Assembly: GCF_003369915.1 (NCBI RefSeq)
Contig: NW_022881603.1
Location: forward strand, 186,001 to 250,000
DNA: 64,000 nucleotides
Source of the DNA: Drosophila miranda
Lineage: Eukaryota; Arthropoda; Insecta; Diptera; Drosophilidae
Direction: 5' to 3'
The notes beneath the pieces are model-generated. The model was not told the origin of the DNA, did no database searches, and worked only from the letters and a program-made list of their open reading frames with translations. Positions 45,593 to 57,486 of the stretch are shown here, piece after piece (the stretch's first letter is position 1; the number at the start of each line of letters is the position of its first letter). Position numbers and translations under genes: made by a program.

Positions 45593-47783
45593 TAATGCCA
45601 TAAATTGGATAAACAATCCAAGCACAGTTTGCCAAAAAACAGACTTTATGGACAAGCAATTTAGTTTAGTGCTTACTCTGCTCTCCTCCTCCCACGCAGC
45701 TAGAGGGTCTCTCGATCTGATCACATCACGTATTCGGGAAGGGTATGGTAAAATATCATGTCAGAATGTTATAGCAGTGTATGACAGTACGTATATAGTA
45801 TAAATTATTGACAGACGATCGGAGAAACGCGGCTGATCCTGTGCAGCTGGACATATACATATTCAGTTTATCGCGTTAAAAACTTTACATTAATCACGTC
45901 TGTCCCCTTCTACTTACTCTTTCCGAAGTGTTGTCATTTGCTGATTTCACTTTTGCAGCTGCACCAACACAAAGAACTTTAGTAGAGGATTCGGTGTGCA
46001 GCTCAGAGCCAATTTTGTTGGGCAATTTCCTAGGTCCCAGCTCTCTCAGTCTCCAAATTCCAGATGTTCCCACAGACAGAAAGAAGAACAGGGCTGAAAG
46101 GTTTATAAATATAAATTCACTCAAAGAAAAAATGAGAAGTCGAAACAGTTTTCAAATCGCGAATGAAGATAATCTCATTATTATTTTTCTTTTAAAACTA
46201 GTAATAATGTCGTTGGACTCCCTTTCCTTTGTGACACACTTTATTCTCAAATTCCAGAGTGATACGAGTACTTTTTTTTTACCAGTGTTATAGTAAATAC
46301 ATATGTGAGCTCCAAGAGAAGAGGGAATAAAATTCCACTCCAGACTCCGTATACTCTGTGATTTCGACTGGTTTCCGTAGATGAAGCAAATGTTTAAGAG
46401 TTTAAGGGCAATTTGTGTTTTCCGAAGCTTTTCTCAATAAGTATAGATTACCTTGACTACATCAATATTTCTGAAAGTAGTGCTCTTAATTGCTAGGGTC
46501 AGATGCGACTGAGAGAGGAGTTGCTCACTTTTGAAATCGTTTGCTGTTAAGTTTTCTGTTAATTATTGTGATATTACGCCATTCTGTCAACCGATGTCTT
46601 AGTAAGACTTTGGGTCGAGCTTCAGCTTGGACAAACAATGAAGTTGTTTGTCAATTGCTTGGGCAAATACTCGTACTCAGGTGGAAAAACAAATACCAGA
46701 ATGGGGAAGAGGTTAAGATGGGAGACAAGAAAATATCAAATAAAGGGCCAATTAAGGAAGGTGATTGTGCGATTCTGTTTATCTTATCAACGAAAAATTT
46801 TGACCCCAGGGGCTTCATTTACAATCCTCAATTTCTTTGCATACTAAAGCAACATTAGCCGAAGAGCTACCTACAAAAGAGAAGACGATGTTTCCTGATT
46901 CCCAATTCGTAGGCTATTGATAAACAATCAGTGGGGAATATTCACATTAGCCAGGTCTCATGTGTGATTAGCCGATTTCTCACACATTTCAAGCATCAAA
47001 GCAGACAGCAGACAGCAGACAGAACGGAACAGAACAGAACACAACAGAGCGGAGAAGACGTTGAGCTGACGGCTGGAGGGATCAGATCCCACAGAAGAAG
47101 CCGCCTTGAAATTTACGAAAAGAGCCGCCTATAAATCGCAAGATTTCAGCACTGCCCAGGGCTTTATCTAAAGCTCCATTCGGAACAGTATTCAAAGCAT
47201 AAAGCGTAACCAATTGATTGCTAATTGATATTGATGTGTCGATTATTTTATGATTATTCTTTATGATCGTTAAATTTTGATATACCAAAAGGCGAACGAG
47301 ATCGAACACCAAACTTGATTCAAATTTGTAGATCACTTTGAACAATCAAGCCACTCCCTGAGTACTTCTCAGGCCTGTCTTACCTTGTCTTCAGTTGGAT
47401 TGTTATAATTTAATAACTACACGGGAGGGCAAATTAAGTCTGTAGTTCGGGTACCACAAAAACCACTTAAAGACGCTTTCTTTAATTGCCTCCAAAACGA
47501 AGATTTGGTTTTTATTTTTCGAGAAACCTTTGGGGTAGCTTTCGGCTGCGGATGTGGCTGTGACTGTGGCTCTGACTGTGGCTCTGCCTCCAGCTGCTGG
47601 CCAGCTCCATGGACAGACAGTCATTTGTGTGAAAATCATCGTAGCATGAAGCGTTGTCAAATACCGTTTAGAAACGGCATTAGAAGTTACTCATACGCAG
47701 CGTGGTTTGGATAAGATTAACGAAAGCCCACATAGACATAGCTCATCCTCCCCATTCTCACTTGACTCTTTGCAGACAGCAGA
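45593..47783 (+). other. Upstream region of pain copy C
   Basis: Contains the exon-like block at 45918-46093, a CAGACAG repeat near 47003, and the pain leader from about 47104. Relative to A, about 140 bp of the leader are missing at 47669. No confident gene apart from the exon-like block. Confidence 0.5.
45918..46093 (-). other. Exon-like block, unit C
   Basis: On the minus strand a 176-bp open segment is bordered by CTTTCAG on its 5' side and by GTAAGT on its 3' side, the marks of an internal exon. Translation gives a hydrophobic start (LFFFLSVGTSG) followed by WRLRELGPRKLPNKIG and a polar tail. The frame has no ATG. Its twin in unit D (60949-61124) differs by one silent change. The gene of origin was not recognised. 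It may be a stray exon carried along with the unit. Confidence 0.35.
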
Positions 47784-49931
47784 ATGAGCTCTAACAACTG
47801 CGGTTTCATCGATCCGCAGGGCCAGTTGAGCGCAGCCCTCGCTAATCGGGACATACGGGAATTAAACACTGCCCTGGACAGCGGTGCCCAGGCCAGTCGC
47901 CAGGACGATCGAATGCCTCTCAGGTGGGCTCCTGCATTCAGCTGCTGCTCGAGTACGGAGCCTCTCCGAATTTGGTGGATCAGGGCGAGTTCACGCCCCT
48001 CCACCATGTGCTGCAGAATGGAAAGATTGAGGCAGGCACTAAGCTGGAGCTGATCCGACTTTTCCTGAAACAACCACAGTTGGACATTGACAGCTATCGG
48101 AACGGGCAGGTACGCCAGATGCTGAGGGATCAGTATCCGGAACTGCCGTTGCCGGAGCTGCGCGAGGCCGGAGCAGAGATCGACTGCGAGCGACTCCTCC
48201 GCACGCTGCGGGACGGAGACGAGAACCAGTTCGAGCAACAGTTCGCGGAGTACCACCAGAAGGTCAGCGGAAACGCAGACAACCAATGCAATGCCAACCA
48301 GGAGGAGTATCAGTCCCTGCTGGCGGAGAGTATGAAGCGGGGCAAGCAGCGAGCCTTTGAGGCCATCCTCGAGACGGGCATCAACATTAATCCTTCAAAA
48401 TTGAGCGACATCAGCCCCGTGGAGTTGGCCGTAATCTGGGGCAACCACAGGGCGCTAGAGAAGCTGTTGAATCATCCGCAGCTGAGGCTGACATCGCATT
48501 CCAAGCTGCTGAACGCGGTTATCAGTCGCCTGGGTGAGCAGCTGCTGGACGACTTCTGTGACCACCAGCGCTGCTTCCAGCTGCTGCTCGAGAGCGATCG
48601 TGTGGACATCAATGAGGCGGACAAGGCTGGCCTGGTGCCACTCTCCTATGCGGTCAAGTATCGCAACACAAAGGTGGCACAGGAGCTTCTACGGCAGGGA
48701 GCGTACATCGGGGCGAGAAGCGCGTTCGGAGATCTTCCCATACAGGAGATGGACCCGAAAGTGCTGGAGGAGCACTTCGATTCCTGCATCACCACCAACG
48801 GGGAGAAGCCCGGTGACCAGAGTTTCGAGATCATCATCAACTACAAGAATCTGATGAGACGCCAGCGAGAGCCCGGGCAGTCGGACAAGCGGAGCATTGG
48901 CCATCCTCACCAATTGGAGGACGAGATGACTCCAATCGCATACATCGCCGATTCCAAGGAGCTGCGTTACCTGCTGCAGCACCCTCTAATCTCGAGTTTC
49001 CTCTTCCTCAAGTGGCACCGCCTCTCGGTGATCTTCTATCTGAACTTTCTACTTTACTCTCTCTTCACTGCCTCCATTATCACGCATACGCTCCTTAAGT
49101 TCCACGAAAGCGACCACACGGGCCTGACTGCCCTCTTCGGCCTGTTCTCTTGGATAGGGATTGTGTATCTCATGATCCGAGAGGTCATACAGCTTGCCAT
49201 GTCGCCGCTGCTGTACTTCAGGTCCATCACGAACCTGATGGAGGTGGCTCTCATTGTCTTGTCGATCCTAACCTGCATGGAAGCCAGCTACGACAAGGAG
49301 ACGCAGCGCATACTGGCCGTCTTCACCATTCTGCTGGTGTCCGTGGAGTTGTGCCTGCTGGTTGGCTCCCTGCCAGTTCTCTCAATTTCGACGCACATGC
49401 TCATGCTGCGCGCCGTCTCCAGCAGCTTCATCAAGAGCTTTGCTCTCTACTCGATCTTTGTGCTTACGTTTAGTCTGTGCTTCTACATACTGTTTGGCAA
49501 GCCCCAGGGGGATTCCTCCTCTCCGAAGGACAGCACGCCAGAGCCAGCAAAGGAGGGAGAAGATGATGGTCACTTCAACACATTCTCCGTGCCCATCGAG
49601 GCGCTCATCAAGACGATTGTGATGCTCACGGGAGAATTTAATGCCGGTGACATAAAGTTTGACAGCGTCTACACTTACCTGATCTTCCTGCTCTTTGTGT
49701 TCTTCATGACTATTGTGCTGTTCAATCTCCTGAATGGTCTGGCTGTCAGCGATACTCAGGTGGGTTTATATTTCCTTTTCTTCCTCGGCTTTATCCAACT
49801 GTTTTCTCCCCTCTCTTTTCCCACAGGCCATCAAGGCCCAGGCGGAACTGAACGGCGCCATTGTCCGCACCAATCAGCTGACCCGCTACGAGCAAGTTCT
49901 CACTGGCCGAGATGGACCCAGTCCCAGTTGA
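47784..49931 (+). pseudogene. pain: painless-like TRPA channel, copy C (longest open channel frame)
   Basis: Starts MSSNNCGFIDPQGQL at 47784 and shares the frameshift near 47924. The second frame is open from there to the intron (49760-49826) and on to TGA 49929-49931, about 640 codons after splicing. It keeps ASPNLVDQGEF, all distal ankyrin-type repeats, six membrane segments and the pore (MLTGEFNAG). The first methionine in the long frame is in RQMLRDQYPEL near 48119, so a product from it would lack the first ankyrin part. The C-terminal tail after GRDGPSPS is missing as in all copies. It has no private frameshift. It could be recently amplified and not yet decayed, or under weak constraint. 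Confidence 0.8.
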
Positions 49932-51211
49932 ACAAAGGCAGTCGGTTCGCTCGAGGAAGACCATGAGCTAGTCACCGGTTCAATCGTAATTTTCTTCATG
50001 CTTTTCTTGAGTTTCACGCCCTCGTGGCTTTTCCCACACTTGGGACCCCACTAGGCAGAAAAGCGAAAGGAGAGAAAATCTTCACTGATGAATAGCCTGA
50101 TCGGATCGGATGGGCTGTTATATACTCACAACACATATTCATTGGCCGCATTTGCGAATCGCTGGGCTGTGAACAAGCTTGAATTGAAAGAGTGTCGGCA
50201 CTTCGGTGTGCCAAAAATACATATCTTTACCCCTTGAATCAGCTCGTGTTTATTTTTCTGCCGTGCATTGCACTTTTGAGCTCAGGTCCTAAACGAGAGT
50301 CACACACCACACACATGCACATTATTATCATTATCATCATCATTATGATAATGACTGTGAGCGAACGAATGCTGATGAAGCCTCATTGTCAATGTCGAAA
50401 GTTATGGGATTGGTTAAGGAAACCCAAGGTGGGATATGAAAAGTATTGCGTTCTGCTCTGGCATAGGATCCCGCTTTAATATTAGGGGGATTCCCCTTCC
50501 AAGCAACGATGCGACAATCAACGGACATTGATTAACAACTGTATGTACATATGCATCTACAGTGGGTTCACAGCAAGGCAGGCGCGATAAGATACAGGCC
50601 AGCGCCGAGCAGCGTAGACACCCAGTACCCTGCCACCCTCCGAGGGAAACAGAGAGCGATGAAGGGGGATCTGTGTGTGCGTATCCAATAAATTAATATT
50701 TCATTCTAGAACGCAGTTGTCTGCGTTAGTTGGGCACACACACACATAGTACATATATGCTGGCAGCGTTCCCATTCAATCTACTCGACGGCTGATGCAC
50801 GCCAGTAGCCCCCGCTGGAAACTTCCGCAGATTCTGGAACGCAGAGTATGCGGGCTATCGGCGACAGGGGAATACTACTAAGCAGAAAGAGAAGGCGAGT
50901 TCATATTATTGCCAATTTAATGCAAGAAAAATAAAGAGAGTGGAGTGGGCGATGCCAAAGGCAGAAGAAAGAAAGGCCGTAAACCAAAAGAAGAAGGCCT
51001 GTCTCGCTCTCTCTCGTGGGAATTGACTTTGAATTTCGAATATTTCGGTATCTATTTTCATTGCAGCCAAAAACGGAGAGACGATTCCGTGTATTGCGAT
51101 GCCAGCATCAACATCTCTGAGGGGAGGGGTGGAGTGTCGGGCGTGTGGCCGTGTGTCTTCTGTCAGTGTGTGATTGGATACTGCTTGCTGCTTTCTGCTC
51201 GATGGCTGCCC
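49932..51211. other. Spacer between pain C and membrane-protein gene C
   Basis: Homologous to the spacers in A and B, with the hairpin at about 50327-50352. No gene recognised. Confidence 0.5.
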
Positions 51212-52281
51212 CTAGAGCACGAGGTGCAGGCGTATCTGGAACACCAGCTGCTCGACGGTCTTCTTCAGGAGCGCCGCCAGGGAAAGGATGAATCCCAGGA
51301 GGCTGAGGGAGAACAGCCAGGGCGTGGTCATGAGCACGGCAAAGAAGACGAGCGTCTCGTCGCCCCGGGCATTGGCCATGAGCCACAGCAACTGGCGCTG
51401 GATGGTGCGCAGCTTGAACTTGCTGTTCCACAATCGGTGGCGCTTCGAGCCGACGGTTTCGTTGAAGCCCACGGTCTTCTCGACCAGCCAGAACACCGCG
51501 CAGCACAGCAGTTGCAGCACCAGCAGCACGACCTTGACCACAGCGGTCTCCAAGACGAGGTGGTACAAGGCCACCATGCGCTGACGGTGCTCCGGCTGCA
51601 TTGTGGAGAGCACGACTGCGCCGAGGGACTCCAGCGGGGAGACCCTGGGGGAAGGGGCCGTCGGAGAGCTCCTCCCACTCCGAGTCCGACTCGGTGCGCT
51701 CTATCGAGCTGAACTCGCTCTGGCTCTGACAGGTCTGGCTCTGACAGGAGCACGACTCCTCTTGGTCCTCCTCGGTTGGCATCGAGTAGTCGCCCTCGTA
51801 GTCGCCCTCGTAGCGGCAGTCGGAGTACTCTTCGTGGGGGTCGTCGTAGTAGTCTCCGCGGCTGTCCGGAGAAGCGCCGCCTGTCCAGAGGGAGCTCAAC
51901 ACGGGCTGTGGTCCCATCGTAGCCATCTGTGGCCCAGCATTGAATCTGCAGGGGAGCCGGGGGTAAGTTATGTCCTGAGGGGAAGGGGAGTCTGGGCTGC
52001 TGCCGCTCACCCATCTGAATCCCCCATCGGAGGGAAGGTGGGGGGGTGAGCGTGACCTATTGGATCCATTGGGCGGGACAGCAGAGGACTGGTGTGGATT
52101 TGGCCTAGGAAGGGCATCGCATTGAGTCCATTCTTGTGGGCGGAACCTTCGGGGGGACCTGCAGCCCCGGCTGCTGCTGCTGCTGCTGCTGCTGGTCGGT
52201 AAAGACGAAGGATCCCATGGATCCGAAAATACCCCGCGAGCGGGTGAATGGGGAACGTGGATTGTTAATAGTTGGATTCAT
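51212..52281 (-). pseudogene. Two-exon polyQ membrane protein, copy C
   Basis: Start at 52281. Exon 1 loses one G in the run near 52151, shifting frame soon after the glutamine run. Exon 2 has an extra base near 51655 (GGGGCC versus GGGCC), so SDGPS becomes SDGPFPQG. The C-terminal half is still open in its own frame (51613-51212), with both hydrophobic segments. The two shifts do not compensate, so the gene is broken. Confidence 0.7.
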
Positions 52282-53329
52282 CTTATTCCAGCACCTGTGA
52301 GGAAATATTCGTTCATGGGCTTTGTTTTGTATTTGTATTTTTATTTACTTTATGTTCCCTGTGCTTTCGATATTTGCTGCCGTTCTCTGTGTTGTGCCGC
52401 TCTCTCCAGATATTCGTGCTGAATGATTTCCAGAGCCAGTTCTGAACGGCTCCAGGTGATAGTTCGATGTTGTGTTTCGAATCACAGGTCAGGTGACGTA
52501 CTTTCCCTGGGCAGAGCTGCGACTTGCAATAGTTGATCGGCTTTGTTGGTTTGGGATAGGACTTGCGATAAATACCATGCCACCATACTTCTTGGTGTGG
52601 CCGAAATGTTGGCTACCATTCTGGGATTAAGGAGTTAAGGGTTAAGGGTTAAGGAGAGTGGGGAAGGGGGGGGTATATATTTGCTTGGCTTTACATCTTC
52701 CTTAAGCTGCTGTTTTGTGTCACAGCCAACCTGTCATTTGTACATTGAATTGCTGCTCGAGAGGTCTCTTTGGAGTCCTCTGTTCCCCGTGTACAAATTT
52801 ACATAAAATCACAGGATGCACTTAGGATTAATAGGGGGCACTCATCCCCCTCTACTCCCTCTCCCCCTTTTGGTGGTGTCATGGGTTAAGCATTTGCTGT
52901 GTTCGGCATTCAATTTGTGGCTTGATATCTTACCTTTTATGATGCGCTATACGGCTGTAATCCATGTAGGACATGCACTTTGTTTATCCATTCAAAGGCG
53001 CTAAAGAGGGTAGTCCTGTAATCCAAAAGAGCATCCAGTATATCCGGAGCGAAGGTTAATCCATTCGATGGAGCGCTCAAGCAGACCAGCCAGGCGGTTG
53101 ACCAGAAGCTTAACGAGGCTTAAAATTTCCAAGAGGCCGCCAGCCGGCAAGTGTCATTGCAGTCCCTCCAGTCGACTCCACTCCAGTCCAGTTTTTTCCC
53201 AAACTGTGCGACGTGAATAACTTTGATGATTTCTTGGCCCAAAGGCGCCCACACAATATAAATACTCCTCCCTTTTTTGTCAATAAGTTTATTTTCAGTC
53301 GTTACATTTACGAATAACAGGCGAGTTTT
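52282..53329. other. Upstream region of membrane-protein gene C
   Basis: Homologous to 5247-6309, with the GGGTTAA short repeats near 52637 and a shorter G run near 52665. No gene recognised. Confidence 0.5.
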
Positions 53330-53452
53330 TCTACTCAAATCAAATATTAAAATTAAAAAACGAAACAGTTATTGGTTGATGTCCTTCAGCTTCTCTGGAT
53401 CAGTCTACTCAAGCCAAATCAAATATTAAAATTAAAAAACGAAACAGTTATT

Positions 53453-54613
53453 GGTTGATGTCCTTCAGCTTCTCTGCATCCGTCTGCACCCAATTTTTTT
53501 ATAGTCATCGCTGCACATGACTATCGCCCTCAAATACTCGGCCGGCACCCCAGTTTCCTCTGATAGTCTTAACATGGTCACTATTTTTTTTCCTTAAAAA
53601 CGGCAGCAATTTTTTTCATTGTCTTCGAATTCCTTGAAACCATACCTCTTATTGCTGTGTAATGTTGGTTCATTACGTGGTTTCCCAAGGTGCTCAACCT
53701 TCCAATCATTTTGCCGCATAGTTTTTCACTTGCAGCCTTGCACGGGGGGCGAAGCCTTAGGGGAAATCGGTGTTTTCAAATTGTCCTTTCCACTTTCAGT
53801 ACTAAGAATGTCTTCAGTAAACATGTCTGGAGAATTAAGAAGTTATTATATGTATTTTTTTTTAAATTTTACTTATTTACTTACTTAAGTCCGGATCCTC
53901 CCAAACCGCCTGCTCCTGCTTCTCCTCCACGTGGTGCACTGGCTCAGACGAATCATATATTTCATCAGAAATAGTACACTCCATATCATTGACTGTATAA
54001 TCAGAAATATTGTGAATATTGTCAGAAATGTTGTCAATATTCTCCTCAATAAAGTGAGTTGTGGCCGACTCCTCCGTATGACCGTGCATATTGTTGTCAA
54101 TGTCCTCAATATCCTGAGTTGTGGCCGACTCCTCCGTATCACCGTGCATATTGTCAATATCCTCAATATCGTGAGTTGTGGCCGACTCCTCCGTATGACC
54201 GTTCATATTGTTGTCAATATCCTCAATATCCTGAGTTGTGGCCGACTCCTCCGTATCACCGTTCATATTGTTGTCAATATCCTCAATATCCTGAGATATC
54301 ATCAGAACAGAAATATTCTGCACCGGAGTAACAGGCTCAGCATACTTCGCGTGCGTCGTCCCCGCTGAATGGAATACATTATTAGAAGAATATAATATAA
54401 ATGTAACTAATAATGTAACAAATTAATCACTCCTGCTGCACTTATGTCGCAAACTTGGGCTCCACCGAACGACAACGTCATGTTGGCAATTTCCTGTGCT
54501 TTCGGGCTTTGCACTTTCCGGCCTTGCAGATGGTCCCAGTATATCCCGCATAATACATTAACAAGGGCACTGTCCACCCCGTCAATTCTTACACCTCCCA
54601 AATTAATGTACAT
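53453..54613 (-). pseudogene. Three-exon zinc-finger gene, copy C
   Basis: Same structure as 33674-34823. Exon 1 (MYINLGG, from 54613) lacks the stretch before the donor seen in B. Exon 2 reads through where B has a stop (CAG) and has four acidic repeats. Exon 3 is damaged twice: an insertion near 53722 destroys the first cysteine pair of the finger, and about 14-20 bp are missing near 53485. Copies B and C therefore carry different lesions, so the gene decayed after duplication. Confidence 0.6.
54051..54293 (-). repeat. Coding minisatellite, about 60-bp period (four units)
   Basis: Four copies of the TGAGTTGTGGCCGACTCC-containing unit, one more than in unit B. Confidence 0.85.
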
Positions 54614-55072
54614 CTTTGTCTTATTTTGTGTTCTTTATTTATGTTTTAAATAACGGGGAATGTATGGTTTTGGTATTTACTCATCGATAGTATTATAAGA
54701 AATACCAGTGTACTCGATATGCCAACACACATTTATTCGAATACGACGATCAAAAAGGAAGAACGTTTACAGATATTTTGTTGCTATACGATACGGACCG
54801 ATAAATATCACATAATTCCGCGTCTAGTTTCCTGATTTCAACATGTATAAAAATAAAAATAAAATAATTGTAAGGCAACATATATTAACCCTAACCGATC
54901 GAGATATTATACTGCAATTAGTTTTATGCGATATTATACTGCGATATGATACTGCGATAGGTTTTATGCGATATTATACTACGATAAGTCTGAGGCGAGT
55001 TATTCGACGATCGACAAAAATAGAGAAAAGAGTGAAATAAGTTAATAAGAGTAACCCAAGAACCGCGCCAAG
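54614..55072. promoter_or_regulatory. Bidirectional intergenic region of the divergent pair, unit C
   Basis: Same as 34824-35282, with few substitutions. Contains the GCGATATTATACTGCGATA repeat at 54901-54987. Confidence 0.45.
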
Positions 55073-56348
55073 ATGGATAAAAAGATAGATTCAGAAATGC
55101 ATAAATTGTCGTGTTTCGATTAGGACATAAAGGAACTCAATCTGTTCGAGCCGTTTCAGGACATAGAGGAAGATATGTTCGAGCCGTCGCAATTGTCGTG
55201 TTTCGATGAGGACATAAATGAACTCAATCTGTTGGAGCCGTTGCAATTGTCGTGTTTCGATGAGGACATAAATGAACTCAATCTGTTCGAGCCGTATCAG
55301 GACAAAGAGGCAGAGGAACATCTGCCGTGTGGACCGCTGGACCGGCTGGTTAGTACATTGCCTATGGATGCTGACGACGACGACACTGATGGTGAGTAGA
55401 TTATGGCAATTACATTGGAGCAGGTGAATCAGACTTTTCTTCCTGCAGGTATCGTCGGTAACGATGATCTGGTCAACGATATTGGTCGCCTTCAAGCGAG
55501 CTATGAATTGCACAAAGGTACGGGCCCCCGAAAATCTGGTAACGGACGCATTGGAAGAACTGAAAATGCAAGGAAACATAATGAATGGACGCATTAACAT
55601 GACTGTAAAATTACAGAAACTAAGCGACTCAGAATTTTCCACTTACATGGATGAGTATCACATGCCGTGGTACCAAAATGCAAAAAAAGGACCGGTACAT
55701 AAATGGAAAATTCTTGCAGTCGCTGCAATCTCAATTAACGGGAATGAAATTCATTATTTGTATTTCCACATTTGTCCCGTTTCCAAAACATCTGCACTAG
55801 GCAGGAATGCGGTCAAGGAAGGACTCGATTTAGTATTGAGGGAGATTGAGAGTGGGGGCTTGTCAAGTCAACTGTTGGCAGTTGCCGTGAAAAAGTGTAA
55901 GGGAAAAATTCCCCATATTGTGGGATCTGCCCCACCTCAAAAAGGTTATCCTAAAAAATGATATACATGAGGATGTGTTGTTGTCAAATATGTATGTCAA
56001 GGAATACAGGGAAGAATTTACAAGAGTATCTTTGAGGCTACGAAGTCGGTAGACAACTTGCCCGACTACCTAATGTCTGATAAAGTTAAAGAAATCATTA
56101 AAAATGAAATAATAAACTTATTACGCGCTGTTGAAAAACATTTCGAATTTAGAAACGAACCAATATGTTTTAACAACATGAACAGCAATACCTTCGAGGA
56201 ACGTGGCAAGCATTTATCAACAATTTTTATAAACATAATGAAAGTATCGTTTAAAGAAGATTTCAACAGAAACCCAGTATATTATGCTACAACTGTAGTG
56301 TTCATGGCTCTCCAAATAATGGACCAAAAAATTAAATTATTAAATTAG
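55073..56348 (+). pseudogene. Acidic-repeat gene, copy C (only full-length copy)
   Basis: Starts MDKKIDSEMHKLSCFD. A TAG at 55121-55123 (GAG in unit B) interrupts it at codon 17. Three LSCFDED-type repeats follow, then LPCGPLDRLVS and an acidic DADDDDTDG. A small intron is likely at about 55391-55447 (GTGAGT...TTCCTGCAG). After it, VGNDDLVNDIGRLQASYELHK runs into a frameshift or a second intron near 55520. The main block (APENLVTDALEELKMQG... to QKGYPKK, ends 55961) follows. A last open segment at 56058-56348 starts MPDYLMSDKVKE and ends QIMDQKIKLLN. No known domain recognised. It is transcribed away from the zinc-finger gene. It may be a host gene or part of a two-gene DNA transposon. Confidence 0.45.
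55095..55300 (+). repeat. Coding tandem repeat LSCFDEDINELNL
   Basis: Imperfect repeats of about 54 bp, each encoding LSCFDED(I)NELNL(F/L)EP plus two or three residues. Three here, two in unit B. Confidence 0.8.
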
Positions 56349-56853
56349 ACGTTAGAAAATATTTTGTAGTATGTAGTATTATTATATTAATTTTAATAAT
56401 AATAACAATAATAATAATAATTTGTTTTTTATTTTATTTATTTTATGTAGTATGTATTATACATGTACTATACATAATTAATGTATTTTCAGCTGTAGAA
56501 TGTAGAATATTTTCAGCCTGTACAAGATTTTCAGCTGTAGAATGTAGAATATTTCAGCCTGTACAAGATTTTCAGCTGTAGAAGCCTGTACAAGATTTTC
56601 AGTTGTAGAATGTAGAATATTTTCAGCCTCTACAAGATTTTCAGCTGTAGAATGTAGAATATTTCAGCCTGTACAAGATTTTCAGCTGTAGAAGCCTGTA
56701 CAAGATTTTTAGCTGTAGTGTTCAATTTTTTTTTGTTGTTTGATTGATTTTTGAATTGATTGTTGTTGTTTGATTGATTTTTTTGTTCTGAAGGCTTGAT
56801 CCACCGGTGACCAGGGACGCAGGATGGCTCTAAGCTATAGTATTTATTGTACG
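56349..56853. other. AT-rich 3' flank of the acidic-repeat gene, unit C
   Basis: Contains an ATA/AAT-rich tract (56375-56470), the minisatellite below, and the TATTTATTGTACG segment that in unit B was the BEL target. Confidence 0.55.
56489..56722. repeat. Minisatellite with TTTTCAGCTGTAGAATGTAG units
   Basis: Alternating blocks TTTTCAGCTGTAGAA, TGTAGAATATTTTCAG and CCTGTACAAGA, with a higher-order unit of about 110-120 bp present twice. Seen only here because unit B has it deleted and the matching part of A is missing. Confidence 0.85.
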
Positions 56854-57486
56854 AGTAATAATCAACTAGCACAGCACTAGCATTTAACCCGTATTCAGAG
56901 CAGACTGTAAGTTTAAGTTAGTCTGAAATTGTTTTTATTAACATACGAATAATGAAATTGAACAAAACCCTTAATAATTTGTTGTCAGTAAGTAAGTAGT
57001 ATATAATGGTTATATAGACAGTAAATATTGTATAAACGAATATCTTTACTGTATGTACCATTTTGTACCAGAGTAAATATTTTGTAATTGCAATGTTAGA
57101 TTTACGCATTCTTGAATTTTCATTTCTTTTTCTTTTCGTTATATAGTTTTATTATCTTTAATTGGTTTTCTGTTTTCTGTTTTCGTTTTGTTTTTTTTTT
57201 TGCATTTGATATGATTCGGTTCAAAATGTGTGTGCTGTTTACGCACATATTATGGTTAATGGTTCTTAATCTTGTTCGTTACTCTTTTATTACCCTTTTT
57301 GTATATCTTTTGTTTTATAGATTAATCTTTAGCTAAGCTGAGGAGCGTAGCGTATCGGATCAAATCAATCAAAAGTTGATGGGTCTAAGGGGCTAGCTAA
57401 CGAGGCAGTCAATGCCAATGGCAATGGAAATCCAAATGGAAATTTATGCAAACCATGCGGCAAAACTAAAAAAAAACTAAACTAAA
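56854..57486. other. AT-rich unit leader, unit D
   Basis: As 41845-42467, with a 25-bp segment near 57235 missing from unit C. No gene recognised. Confidence 0.5.

Larger units (their letters stand above)
41845..56853 (+). repeat. Tandem array unit C (complete, about 15.0 kb)
   Basis: Complete period from the BEL target site to the matching position at 56854. It contains leader, two ISY repeats, spacer with exon-like block, pain C, membrane-protein gene C, divergent pair and minisatellite. Its first 5 kb are nearly identical to the same part of unit D, with few substitutions per kilobase by eye. Confidence 0.9.
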
